A stretch of 64,000 bases of DNA from Streptomyces eurocidicus. Lineage in GTDB: Bacteria; Actinomycetota; Actinomycetes; Streptomycetales; Streptomycetaceae. Below the pieces are notes generated by a model, which saw only the letters and a program-made list of their open reading frames with translations, ran no database searches and was not told the DNA's origin. Both the position numbers and the translations under genes were made by a program. The stretch spans positions 310,001-374,000 of the forward strand of contig NZ_LGUI01000002.1 in the NCBI RefSeq assembly GCF_002891295.1, given 5' to 3'. Positions 53,806 to 62,605 of the stretch are shown in pieces (within the stretch, counting starts at the first letter, position 1; each line of letters starts with the position of its first letter).

Positions 53806-54213
53806 GGGGATCCGATCGTACGAAGTGGACGGCGGGCGGCGCGGGCACAGCGGACGGACGCCGGAGCGGGGGCTCGGACGGCGCCGTGGGGCCGGTGTGC
53901 CGGGTGTCGTCACTTCATGGCGCAGACCGTACCGTGCCCGCACCACCTGCCGAAACGGGTTTTCCACCGCGTGCTACCGGCCGGTAGCCTCGCTAGCGGG
54001 CCGGCTCGGACGGCTCGTACCGCGCTCCGCGGCGGTGCTCGCGGGCCCCGGTCGCCGTACCCCCGGGGGGTGGCGATTTCCGTTCGGCCATTTCCGTAGT
54101 ATTGCGGCGCAGATCAGGGCCCGGGGGCGGAACCCCCGGAGCGCTTCGTCCCTCCTCGGGGGCGGAACATACGGTCATGTCCTTCGGGGCAGAGGAATGT
54201 CCGGAGCGACGTG
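53806..54213. other. Divergent intergenic region with 16-bp palindrome
   Basis: This 408-bp gap lies between the nucleotidyltransferase and the esterase genes. It contains the perfect palindrome GCTACCGGCCGGTAGC (53973-53988), described separately. The right part has GTAGTATTG at about 54095, a possible promoter element for the esterase. I see no gene in it. Confidence 0.4.
53973..53988. promoter_or_regulatory. Perfect palindrome, TetR-type operator candidate
   Basis: GCTACCGGCCGGTAGC is an exact 16-bp palindrome in the divergent gap between the nucleotidyltransferase and esterase genes. The TACCGGCCGGTA core is typical of TetR-family operators. No TetR gene adjoins it. Confidence 0.4.
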
Positions 54214-55323
54214 ATGACGCAGGCCAGCAGCGGGACCTATCAAGCGCAGGGGTATGTACGCGCACGCCGTGCCAAGAGATGGACGCTCGTCGTGGTGTCC
54301 ATAGCCGTGGTCGGTCTGATAACCGCCGGCGTGCTCAATTACCTCAAGATCGGGCCGTTCTCGGACAAGGGCAAGCCGGTCAGCTTCGGTCAGGACCAGG
54401 CTTCCGGCAAGAACGGCGGCCAGGCGGGCGGAGCGGACGGCGCGCCGGCCCCGGACTCGAAGGTCCTGATGCCCACCGGGCCCGCCGCCGACTTCAAGAA
54501 TTCCGACACCCTCGGGGACGGCACGCAGATCGCCGTCACCACGCTGGAGGGCAAGAAGTCCGGCTTCACGGGCAAGGTGTGGGTCTGGGCGCCCAAGGAA
54601 TACAAGGACCCGAAGTTCGACAAGCACGGCTTCCCGGTCCTGATCGCCCTGCCCGGCGGCCCCGGTTTCCCGAACAACTACTGGATGGGCACCAACCTCA
54701 AGCTCCAGTCGTCCATCTCCAAGTGGTACGCCGAGGGCAAGAGCAAGCCGTTCCTGCTGGCCATGCCGGTCCTCAACCCCAAGAACAACGGAACGTACTG
54801 GGACGGCAGCGACATCCCGGGGCAGCCGAAGATGGGCACCTGGCTGACCGAGGACATCCCGGACCTGATGAAGGCCAATTTCCGCACGATCAAGTCGCGG
54901 GACGGCTGGGCGTTCATGGGCTCCTCCTCCGGCGGATTCGCCGGTATGAAGGCAGTGCTGAAGCACCCGGACAAGTTCAAGGCCGCGATCGCCTCCGGCC
55001 CGGACTTCTACCCCGACTCCCCGCTGTGGAAGGGCCACCCCAAGGAGCGGGACGAGAACGACCCCAAGCTCCTGGCGAAGGACCTGATCGCACGCAAGGG
55101 GCCCGAGGTGTACATCGCGTTCCAGTACGGCACGCGGGAGGACCCCATCACCATCAGCGGGGTCAAGAACTTCGTGGCGCAGTACGGGAACGGGCCGGTG
55201 CACACCATGGTCAAGGAGATTCCCGGCGGTAAGCACGATGCGGCGACGTATGTCCCGAGCATGGGGCAGGGACCGATCCAGTTCATCAGCGAGCAGCTGT
55301 CGGACCCGATTCCGGCGTCCTGA
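54214..55323 (+). CDS. Membrane-anchored alpha/beta-hydrolase (esterase D-like)
   Basis: A 369-residue protein with a cytoplasmic N-terminus, one transmembrane helix (about 22-43, WTLVVVSIAVVGLITAGVLN), a Gly/Gln/Ala linker and an exported esterase domain. The core shows VWVWAPKEYKD, PVLIALPGGPGFPNNYW (oxyanion region), the nucleophile elbow FMGSSSGGFAG (Ser near residue 238), an Asp candidate in GTREDP and the His in GGKHDAATY. This is the esterase-D/PHB-depolymerase-like fold also seen in mycolyltransferase relatives. GGAG precedes the ATG at 54214. Substrate unknown. A copy of the dispersed palindrome follows. Confidence 0.85.
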   Translation: MTQASSGTYQAQGYVRARRAKRWTLVVVSIAVVGLITAGVLNYLKIGPFSDKGKPVSFGQDQASGKNGGQAGGADGAPAPDSKVLMPTGPAADFKNSDTLGDGTQIAVTTLEGKKSGFTGKVWVWAPKEYKDPKFDKHGFPVLIALPGGPGFPNNYWMGTNLKLQSSISKWYAEGKSKPFLLAMPVLNPKNNGTYWDGSDIPGQPKMGTWLTEDIPDLMKANFRTIKSRDGWAFMGSSSGGFAGMKAVLKHPDKFKAAIASGPDFYPDSPLWKGHPKERDENDPKLLAKDLIARKGPEVYIAFQYGTREDPITISGVKNFVAQYGNGPVHTMVKEIPGGKHDAATYVPSMGQGPIQFISEQLSDPIPAS

Positions 55324-55335
55324 CGGAGGGTTTCT

Positions 55336-55453
55336 CCCCACCCCGCCCCTTCCCGAATGTCCTCAATCGCCGGACGGGCTGATTTTCAGCCCGTCCGGCG
55401 ATTGAGGACCGGGGTCCGGGGCGGAGCCCCGTTCGGGAAGGGGCGGGGTGGGG
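55336..55453. repeat. Dispersed nested palindrome, copy 3
   Basis: Outer 22-nt arms at 55336-55357 and 55432-55453 (CCCCACCCCGCCCCTTCCCG core) enclose perfect inner 24-nt arms at 55359-55382 and 55386-55409 with a 3-nt loop, plus a smaller hairpin GGGGTCCGGGGCGGAGCCCC at 55411-55430. The whole could fold as a cruciform or as a three-way RNA structure. It follows the esterase gene and precedes a same-strand gene, so it can terminate transcription. Confidence 0.88.
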
Positions 55454-55581
55454 AAAAAGCCCCGCGCAGCGGCACCCCCACCGGCACACCCCCACCCCGC
55501 CACGCGGTCTACGCACGCCGACCTCCCCCCGGATACCCTCGGACCGGCGCCGGCGCCACCGATCCGGCGGGACGGAGGGCA

Positions 55582-56832
55582 ATGACCCGCGCTCTGATCA
55601 TCGGCGGCGGCATCGCCGGCCCCGTCGCCGCCATGGCCCTGCGCCGCGTCGGCATCGACGTGGTCGTCCACGAGGCTTATCCGGGCGGCGCCGACCACCT
55701 CGGGGCGTTCCTCGTCCTCTTCGCCAACGGGCTTGCCGCCCTGCGGGCCATCGACGCCGAACGGCCCGTGCGCGAGCGGTCGTTCCCCGCCGACACCGTG
55801 GAGTTCATCGCCGACACCGGGGAGCCGCTCGGCACACAGCCCATCGCCGGCTCGTGGGACCCGGGCCTCAGCCCGCGCACCGTCCAGCGCTCCGTCCTCT
55901 ACCGCACCCTGCACGACGAGGCCGCCCGCCGCGGCGTCCGCGTGGCGTACGGCAAGCGCCTCGTCGACGCCACGACCGGCCCGCGCGGCACCGTCGTCGC
56001 GTACTTCGCGGACGGCTCCCGCGCCGAGGGCGACCTGCTGATCGGCGCCGACGGCATCCATTCCGCCACCCGCGGCGTCCTCGACCCCCAGGCGCCCCCG
56101 CCGCGCTACACCGGCTACGCGAGCGTGTGCGGCCGCACCCGTGCCACCGTCCACCCGGCGCCGCCCCGCACCTACCGGATGATCTTCGGCAAGCGGGCGT
56201 TCTTCGGCTGTACGACCTCGCCGGACGGCACCACCCACTGGTTCGCCAACATCCGCGGCCCCGAACTGCCCCGCGCGGAGCTCGCCGCCGCCACGCCCGA
56301 CCGGTGGCGCCGGCACGCCGCCGAGGCCCTCGCCGGGGACCGGACCCCGGCCGCCGCCATCGTCGCCGCCACCGGTGACGCCGTCATCGGCATGAACACC
56401 TATGACATGCCCACCACCCGCGTCTGGCACGACAGCCACACCGTCCTGGTGGGCGACGCGGTGCACGCCACCGCGCCCAACGCCGCCCAGGGCGCGTCGA
56501 TCGCCATCGAGGACGGGGTGGTACTCGCCCGCTGCCTGCGCGACCTGCCCGGCCCCGAGCCCGCGTTCCGCGCCTACGAACGGCTGCGGCGCGAGCGGGT
56601 CGAGCGGGTCGTGGCCCTGTCCGCGGGCCTGGCGGGCCGTGCCCGGCCGGGCCCCGGCGAGGAGCGGGGCGGGGAGAGCCGGCAAGCGGAGGCCCCGGAG
56701 GCGAACGGCCCGGAAGCAGCCGGCCCGGATACGGCCGGACACCGGGCCACCGGCCCCACTACCCCGGACCCCGAAGGCGCCGGCGACTGGCTGCACGGCT
56801 ACCGCGTCGACTGGGACGCCCCCGTCGGCTGA
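55582..56832 (+). CDS. FAD-dependent monooxygenase
   Basis: A 416-residue PHBH-fold flavoprotein. Seen: ALIIGGGIAGPVAAMALRRVG, the DG motif LLIGADGIHSATRG (about 152-165) and the second FAD motif HTVLVGDAVHATAPNAAQGA (about 287-306). It would use FAD and NAD(P)H to hydroxylate a small aromatic or polyketide-like substrate. The tail after about residue 345 is Ala/Gly/Glu-rich and unconserved. GGAGGG lies four bases before the ATG. The next gene is 35 bp downstream. Confidence 0.9.
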   Translation: MTRALIIGGGIAGPVAAMALRRVGIDVVVHEAYPGGADHLGAFLVLFANGLAALRAIDAERPVRERSFPADTVEFIADTGEPLGTQPIAGSWDPGLSPRTVQRSVLYRTLHDEAARRGVRVAYGKRLVDATTGPRGTVVAYFADGSRAEGDLLIGADGIHSATRGVLDPQAPPPRYTGYASVCGRTRATVHPAPPRTYRMIFGKRAFFGCTTSPDGTTHWFANIRGPELPRAELAAATPDRWRRHAAEALAGDRTPAAAIVAATGDAVIGMNTYDMPTTRVWHDSHTVLVGDAVHATAPNAAQGASIAIEDGVVLARCLRDLPGPEPAFRAYERLRRERVERVVALSAGLAGRARPGPGEERGGESRQAEAPEANGPEAAGPDTAGHRATGPTTPDPEGAGDWLHGYRVDWDAPVG

Positions 56833-56867
56833 CTTGCCGCGCCCGCCCCCTGCGGCAGACTGGAGGC

Positions 56868-57731
56868 ATGCCGGAGCTGCCGGAGGTCGAGGCCCTCGCC
56901 GGTTTCCTGGCCGAGCGCGCCGTCGGCCGTACCGTCGAGCGCGTGCTCCCGCTGGCCGTGAGCGTCCTCAAGACCTACGACCCGCCGCTCGACGCGATCG
57001 AAGGACGTGCCGTGACCGCCGCGCGCCGCCACGGCAAGTTCCTGGACCTCGCCACCGACGACGGCCCGCACCTGGTGTTCCACCTGGCCCGGGCCGGCTG
57101 GCTGCGCTGGCACGACCGGCTCCCGGACGCCCCGCCCCGCCCCGGCAAGGGGCCGCTCGCGCTGCGCCTGCGGCTGACCGGCGGCGCGGGTTTCGACCTC
57201 ACCGAGGCGGGCACGCAGAAGCGGCTCGCCGTCTACTGCGTCCACCGCCCGGACGACGTGCCGGGCATCGCGCGGCTGGGCCCGGACCCCCTCGCGCCCG
57301 AGTTCACCTTCGACGCCTTCGCCGCGCTGCTGGCCGGGGAACGCCGGCGGATCAAGGGCGTGCTGCGCGACCAGAGCGTGCTCGCGGGCATCGGCAACGC
57401 CTACTCCGACGAGATCCTGCACGCCGCCCGGACGTCCCCCTTCAAACCGGCCGCGAACCTGACGCCGCAGGAGACCGCCGTCCTGTACGAAGCGGTCGGC
57501 GCGACCCTGCGCGGCGCCGTGGAGCGGGCGCGTGGCCACGCCGCCGGGGAGCTGAAGGCCGAGAAGAAGAGCGGCCTGCGGGTGCATGGCCGCACCGGGC
57601 AGCCCTGTCCGGTCTGCGGCGACACCGTCCGGGAGGTGTCCTACCGGGACTCTTCCCTCCAGTACTGCCCCACCTGCCAGACGGGCGGGAAGCCGCTCGC
57701 GGACCGGAGACTGTCCCGCCTCCTCAAGTGA
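56868..57731 (+). CDS. Fpg/Nei family DNA glycosylase
   Basis: A 287-residue base-excision repair enzyme. It begins MPELPEVEAL, giving the catalytic N-terminal Pro and the adjacent Glu. The helix-two-turn-helix (about 155-200) reads KGVLRDQSVLAGIGNAYSDEIL, and a C-terminal zinc finger has CPVC (about 246) and CPTC (about 268). It removes oxidised bases and cuts the abasic site. Length and start match Fpg closely; GGAGG lies just before the ATG. The finger linker is close to the Nei2/Fpg group of actinomycetes. It may share a transcript with the upstream monooxygenase. Confidence 0.94.
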   Translation: MPELPEVEALAGFLAERAVGRTVERVLPLAVSVLKTYDPPLDAIEGRAVTAARRHGKFLDLATDDGPHLVFHLARAGWLRWHDRLPDAPPRPGKGPLALRLRLTGGAGFDLTEAGTQKRLAVYCVHRPDDVPGIARLGPDPLAPEFTFDAFAALLAGERRRIKGVLRDQSVLAGIGNAYSDEILHAARTSPFKPAANLTPQETAVLYEAVGATLRGAVERARGHAAGELKAEKKSGLRVHGRTGQPCPVCGDTVREVSYRDSSLQYCPTCQTGGKPLADRRLSRLLK

Positions 57732-57756
57732 GCGGCCCCCAGGGCGCGGCGGGCCC

Positions 57757-59178
57757 TCAGCCCTGCCGGTCCTCGGCCCCGGCCAGCCCCGAGTGGCGGT
57801 AGGAGTACGCGAAGTACACCACCAGGCCGACCACGAACCACACGGCGAACCGCAGCCACGTCTGCCAGGCCAGATAGGTGATCAGCCAGATCGACGCGGC
57901 CACCCCGATCGCGGGCACCAGCGGTACCGCCGGGCAGCGGAAGGCGCGCGGCAGCTCCGGCCGCCGGTAGCGCAGGATGATCACGGCGGTGCACACCACC
58001 GCGAAGGCCAGCAGGATGCCGATGTTGGTCAGCTCCGCCGCCTCGCCGATCGGGATGAAGCCCGCGATCGCCGCGGACGCGAAGCCGACGATCCAGGTCA
58101 CCCGCGTCGGCACATGGCGGGTCGGGTGGGTCTTGGCGAACCAGTGCGGCAGCAGCCCGTCACGGCTCATCGAGAACCACACCCGGGTGACCCCGAGCAT
58201 GAAGGTGAACATCACCGTGAGGATGCCGATGATCGCGCCCACCGCGATGACGTCCGCGAGCCCGCCCAGGCCCACCGACTTGAAGGCCGTGGAGAAGCCG
58301 CTCTCCTTGTCGATGTCCTTGTAGTTCTGCATGCCGGTCAGCACCAGGCAGGCCAGTACGTAGAGCACCATCGAGATCGCCAGCGAGTACAGGATGGCCC
58401 TGGGCATGTGCCGCTGCGCGTCCTTGGACTCCTCGGCCGCCGTCGACATCGCGTCGTAGCCGAAGACCGCGAAGAACACCGTGGCCGCGCCCGTGAACGC
58501 GCCGCTCACCCCGAAGGGGAAGAACGGCTCGTAGTTGGCCGATTTCACATGGAAGAAGCCCACCACGACCACGACCGCCACCACGAGCACCTTGAGGATC
58601 ACGACGACGGTCTCGAAGCGGGCCGCGTTCTTGATGCCGAGCGTCAGCAGATAGGCGATCAGCAGGCACAGCACCGCCGCGAACAGGTCGACCCGGTGCC
58701 CGTCGCCGGTGCCCGGGGCGCCCAGCATCCAGTCCGGCAGCTCGGCGTTCATCTCGTTGAGCAGGAAGTTGATGTACCCCGAGATGCCGATCGCCACCAC
58801 CGCCACGATCGCGGTGTACTCCAGCAGCAGGTCCCAGCCGATGAACCAGCCGGCCAGTTCACCGAGGACCACATAGCCGTAGGTGTAGGCGGACCCGGCG
58901 CGCGGGATCATGCCCGCGAACTCCGCGTACGAGAAGGCGGCCGCCGCGCTCGCGACGCCCGCGATCAGGAAGGAGATCAGCACCGCGGGGCCCGCCGTGC
59001 CATTGGCGATGGTGCCCGCGAGGCTGAAGATGCCCGCGCCGATGATGCCGCCCACCCCGATCGCGGTGAGCTGCCACAGCCCGAGCGTCCGGGTCAGCCG
59101 TTCGTCCGCATCGCCCTCCTCGATCGTCTCGATCGGTTTGCGGCGCAGTACGCCCTCACCCGCCCGGAGCCCGGCCAT
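57757..59178 (-). CDS. APC family amino acid permease (CAT-like)
   Basis: A 473-residue transporter with about 12-14 helices. Seen: GLWQLTAIGVGGIIGAGIFSLAG (helix 1), FAGMIPRAGSAYTYGYVVLGEL, the cationic-amino-acid-type AVFGYDAMSTAAEESKDAQR, and late helices LLAFAVVCTAVIILRYRRPEL. This matches actinomycete basic or neutral amino acid importers of the YfnA/CAT group. GAGAGGA lies seven bases before the ATG. It converges on the Fpg gene with 25 bp between stops. Substrate not certain. Confidence 0.92.
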   Translation of the reverse strand: MAGLRAGEGVLRRKPIETIEEGDADERLTRTLGLWQLTAIGVGGIIGAGIFSLAGTIANGTAGPAVLISFLIAGVASAAAAFSYAEFAGMIPRAGSAYTYGYVVLGELAGWFIGWDLLLEYTAIVAVVAIGISGYINFLLNEMNAELPDWMLGAPGTGDGHRVDLFAAVLCLLIAYLLTLGIKNAARFETVVVILKVLVVAVVVVVGFFHVKSANYEPFFPFGVSGAFTGAATVFFAVFGYDAMSTAAEESKDAQRHMPRAILYSLAISMVLYVLACLVLTGMQNYKDIDKESGFSTAFKSVGLGGLADVIAVGAIIGILTVMFTFMLGVTRVWFSMSRDGLLPHWFAKTHPTRHVPTRVTWIVGFASAAIAGFIPIGEAAELTNIGILLAFAVVCTAVIILRYRRPELPRAFRCPAVPLVPAIGVAASIWLITYLAWQTWLRFAVWFVVGLVVYFAYSYRHSGLAGAEDRQG

Positions 59179-59268
59179 CTGGTGTCCTCTCGTCGACCCT
59201 GACGGCCGGTCATCATGGCGGAGCGGGGGCGACGACGGAAGCCGCCGCCCCGCGCGGGGGCCCCTGGT

Positions 59269-61614
59269 TCAGCCGATGGCGGGCGCCGCGTCCCGGCGGC
59301 CGGTCCCCCAGTCGGACGGAGCGTCACCGACGGTGAAGTCCAGGCGCCGGTCCTCCGTCAGCTGCTCCGTCGTCAGGAACGTACGCCCGTAGGGGGAACC
59401 GTCCAGCCGGGCCGACCGGATGTAGCGGTCGGTGGCCGAGGTGCCCGGCGCCGTCACCGTGAACCCGCCGTTCGGGTACCAGTCCCGGTCCAGCCGCAGA
59501 TCGACCCGTTCGAACACGGGGGTGCTCAGCCCCCAGACGTCCCCGCCCGGCTGCACCGGGTAGACCCCGATCGCGGAGAAGATCATCCAGGCGGACATGG
59601 TGCCCAGGTCGTCGTTGCCGGTCATACCGGTCGGCCCGTCGGTGAAGAGGGTCAGGGCCGCGTGCACCACGTCCGTGGTCCGCCACGGCCGGCCGGTCGA
59701 GAGGTAGGTGTACGGGGCGATGAGGTCCGGCTCGTTCTGCGGGTTGTACTTGTCGGCGTTGTAGTAGTCGTACGGGCCGTGCACCCACACCTCGCGGGCG
59801 GTCCGCGCCGGGTCCTTCAGCAGCCGGTCGTAGGCGAAGAAGGAGTCGAGCCGGCGGTTGGCCGCCTCCCGGCCGCCGATCAGCTCCACCATCCCGGGCA
59901 GGTCCTGCGGCACCAGCCACTGGTACTGCCAGGCCGTGCCCTCGTGGAAGCCGACGCTCTTCGCCGGGTCGGCCGGGCCGGCGAAGGAGCCGTCGGCGCC
60001 CCGGGCCCGGAAGAAGCCGGTGCTCGCGTCGTACAGCTTGCGGTAGTTCCGCGACCGTGCGGCGTAGCGGGCCGCGTCCGCGCGGTGGCCCAGGCCCTCG
60101 GCCATCTCCGCCAGTACCGCGTCGGCGAGCGCGTACTCCAGCGTCGCCGAGGCGCCCTGGTGGAAGTCGGAGTCACCCGGCTTCCGCTTGGGCCGGTCCG
60201 GCAGGTAGGGGACGTAACCGTCCCTGATGTACTCGGCGTTGCCCTCCCGGCCGACGCCGGGGTTGCCGGGCGCGGGCACGCCGTCCGCGTTCCTCCGCAG
60301 GACCCGGTACGCCTCCTCCTCGTGCCCCTTCAGCAGCCCGTGCTGGTAGGCGGTGGTGAGGTACGGGGTCACCGGGTCGCCCGTCATGATGTTCGTCTCG
60401 ACCGTCCCGTAGCCCCACTTGGGCAGCCAGCCGCCGTCGGCGTCGACCCGCAGCACCGACAGCGCCATGTCCCGCGCCTCGTCCGGCGCGAGCAGCGCCA
60501 GCAGCTGCGCCTGGGTGCGGTAGGTGTCCCACAGCGACCAGTTCTGGTAGTAGGTGAAGCCGTCGGCGCGGTGCGTCCGCTGGTCCCAGCCGGTGTAGCG
60601 GCCGTCGGCGTCGCTGCCGATGTTGGGTGCGAGGAAGGCGCGGTAGAGCGAGGAGTAGAAGGTGCGGCGCAGCGTCCGGTCGCCGCCCCGGGCCCGTACG
60701 CCGGCCAGGCGGGCCGCCCAGGCCGCGCGCGCCGCCCGCTCCGTGCGGTCGAAGCCGTCGTCCTCCGCGCGCAGGTTGCCCGCCGCGCCCGCCGCGTCGA
60801 CGTAGCTGATCGCGGTGGTCGCCTCGACGGCGCGGTCCCGGGTGGTGTCGAAGCGCACCCAGGCGCCGTTGCGGCCGGTGCCGGTGGACGTCCTGGAGCC
60901 CGTGGTGACCTTGTCGTCCTTCCAGGTGCCGTAGGCGGTGAACGGGCGGTCGAAGCGCGTCAGTGTGTGCACGGTGTACGGGCGGGTGTCCTGGCAGAAG
61001 CCGCGGCCGGTGATCGTCGAGCGGACGGTGCGGGAGTCCACGACCTCGACGGAGGTGCTGACCGTCCGGTGCAGCGACTGCCCGGTGTTCAGGAGCACAT
61101 TGGCCTTGTCGGTGGCCGGGAAGGTGTAGCGCTGGTGGCCGGTGCGCGGGCCCGCCGTCAGCTCGGCGGTGACGCCGCCGTAGGAGGACATCCTGACGCG
61201 GTAGTAGCCGGGGCGGGCCACCTCGTCGGCGTGGCTGAAATCCGCCGCGTACCGCGCGTTGTCGGTCTGCTTCACCTCGCCCGTGGTGGGCAGCACGGGC
61301 AGGTCGCCGCCGATGCGGCAGCCGACGCCCGACAGGTGCACGGTGCCGAAGCCCCGGATGCGGCGGTCCTTGTAGTCGTAGCCGGTGCTGTGCCCGGTGT
61401 CGGGGGAGAGCTGCACCATGCCGAAGGGCACGGTGGCGCCGGGGAAGGTGTTGCCCTCGTTCTGGGTGCCGATGAAGGGGTTCACCAGGTCCGTGAGGTC
61501 CTCGGCCGCGGCGGTGGCCGGCGGCGGTGGTACGAGCGCGGTGCCGCCCAGCATCGCCGCGAGGGCGAGCGCGACGGCGCCGACGCGCGATCGCGGGTGT
61601 CCGGTCCATCTCAT
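59269..61614 (-). CDS. GH92 alpha-mannosidase, secreted
   Basis: A 781-residue exported glycosidase that removes alpha-1,2-type mannose from glycans. The signal peptide (about 1-36, PATAAA) leads to DLVNPFIGTQNEGNTFPGATVPFGMVQ, a hallmark of the family's N-terminal domain. The catalytic (alpha/alpha)6 domain has LWDTYRTQAQLL, GFHEGTAWQYQW and GNDDLGTMSAWMIFSAIGVYPV; in most members the motif is GNDDxGQMSAW, so Thr replaces Gln here. GAGGGG lies eight bases before the ATG. Two palindromes upstream suggest LacI-type control. The 91-bp gap to the permease has no terminator I can see. Confidence 0.93.
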   Translation of the reverse strand: MRWTGHPRSRVGAVALALAAMLGGTALVPPPPATAAAEDLTDLVNPFIGTQNEGNTFPGATVPFGMVQLSPDTGHSTGYDYKDRRIRGFGTVHLSGVGCRIGGDLPVLPTTGEVKQTDNARYAADFSHADEVARPGYYRVRMSSYGGVTAELTAGPRTGHQRYTFPATDKANVLLNTGQSLHRTVSTSVEVVDSRTVRSTITGRGFCQDTRPYTVHTLTRFDRPFTAYGTWKDDKVTTGSRTSTGTGRNGAWVRFDTTRDRAVEATTAISYVDAAGAAGNLRAEDDGFDRTERAARAAWAARLAGVRARGGDRTLRRTFYSSLYRAFLAPNIGSDADGRYTGWDQRTHRADGFTYYQNWSLWDTYRTQAQLLALLAPDEARDMALSVLRVDADGGWLPKWGYGTVETNIMTGDPVTPYLTTAYQHGLLKGHEEEAYRVLRRNADGVPAPGNPGVGREGNAEYIRDGYVPYLPDRPKRKPGDSDFHQGASATLEYALADAVLAEMAEGLGHRADAARYAARSRNYRKLYDASTGFFRARGADGSFAGPADPAKSVGFHEGTAWQYQWLVPQDLPGMVELIGGREAANRRLDSFFAYDRLLKDPARTAREVWVHGPYDYYNADKYNPQNEPDLIAPYTYLSTGRPWRTTDVVHAALTLFTDGPTGMTGNDDLGTMSAWMIFSAIGVYPVQPGGDVWGLSTPVFERVDLRLDRDWYPNGGFTVTAPGTSATDRYIRSARLDGSPYGRTFLTTEQLTEDRRLDFTVGDAPSDWGTGRRDAAPAIG

Positions 61615-61630
61615 CGTCCACGCCCCTCGT

Positions 61631-61663
61631 ATGACGCGTCATCCGATACTGACATCGTTGTCA
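61631..61663. promoter_or_regulatory. Operator candidates upstream of GH92 gene
   Basis: ATGACGCGTCAT (61631-61642) is a perfect 12-bp palindrome and TGACATCGTTGTCA (61650-61663) is a near-perfect 14-bp one close to the consensus TGACAACGTTGTCA. They start 17 bp upstream of the GH92 ATG. The second is a typical LacI-family operator for sugar-utilisation genes. No LacI gene adjoins. Confidence 0.55.
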
Positions 61664-61900
61664 GCGCCGAGGGTATCGAGAGGGGGACGCCCTGTCATGA
61701 TGCCCCGCTCGCCAGGTGTGGCGACGGGAGTCCCGGGACTCCCTCGGCCCGGCCCGGCGCCGACCGGCCGGCGCCGGGCTGTGGCCGGGCTCACCGCGGC
61801 CGGGCGCGGCGGTTTCCCGGGCCTGTGGGAGGCTGCCGGGGGCCCGCCTCCCGCGGCCGCCCGCCGGACGACGGCAGCACCGGAACGGAACCCCTCGCCC

Positions 61901-62605
61901 ATGCGCCTCAGCGAACTCGCCTCGGTCGGTCCCTTCTTCGCCCTGCGGACCGAGGAGGACTCCGCCGGCGCCTCGGGCTGTCTCCCGCTGGGCGAGGAGG
62001 CCGTGCGGGCCCGGGTGGGCACCGTGGCGGAACGGCTGGGGACGGCGGACCGGCGGGTCGCCGCGTCCGTCGCCTACCAGGGCATCGCGGGGCGGCTGCT
62101 CTCCGTCGCCCTCGGCTCCGCCACCCTGACCGGGAGGGTCCCCGACCTCTCGTCCGGGCGGCTCGGCTGGCACCCCGGCCGGACGGCCCCGGAGGACCTG
62201 TGGCTGCCCCGTCCCGAGGCGCTGCCGCCCTCGGACGACGTCGCGGCGCAGATCCGCGAACAGGTCCTGCACGGCCCCCTCGCCCTCCTGCACGCGGCCA
62301 CCCGTGCGGTCGTCCCGGTCTCCGGCCGGCTGCTGTGGGGAAACGCCTCGTCCTCGCTGGCCGGTTCGCTGCGGGTGCTGCACGCGTGGTGCCTCGCACA
62401 GGGCCGGCCGGAGGCGGCGGCCCGCGCGCTGGCCCTGGCCGAGGGGGTCCTGGACGACCCGGTGCTGCGCGGCACCGGCGCCCTGAGCGCCCGGGGCCCG
62501 GGTGCCCCGTCCTTCGTCCGGACCACCTGCTGTCTGTACTACCGGGTGGCGCCGGGCGGCATGTGCGGCGACTGCGTGCTGCGGCACGCGCCCCGGGCCC
62601 GCTGA
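61901..62605 (+). CDS. FhuF-like ferric-siderophore reductase
   Basis: A 234-residue cytosolic (2Fe-2S) protein that probably reduces ferric siderophores to release iron. The C-terminal motif TCCLYYRVAPGGMCGDCVL has the CC-x10-C-x2-C pattern of FhuF. Upstream, the conserved block GRLLWGNASSSLAGSLRVL is also present. ATG 61901 was chosen because FhuF homology begins near MRLSELASVGPFF; the ribosome site is weak (GGAACGGAA) and the frame is open further upstream. No siderophore cluster adjoins. Its 3' 67 bases overlap the stop region of the LuxR gene on the other strand. Confidence 0.88.
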   Translation: MRLSELASVGPFFALRTEEDSAGASGCLPLGEEAVRARVGTVAERLGTADRRVAASVAYQGIAGRLLSVALGSATLTGRVPDLSSGRLGWHPGRTAPEDLWLPRPEALPPSDDVAAQIREQVLHGPLALLHAATRAVVPVSGRLLWGNASSSLAGSLRVLHAWCLAQGRPEAAARALALAEGVLDDPVLRGTGALSARGPGAPSFVRTTCCLYYRVAPGGMCGDCVLRHAPRAR

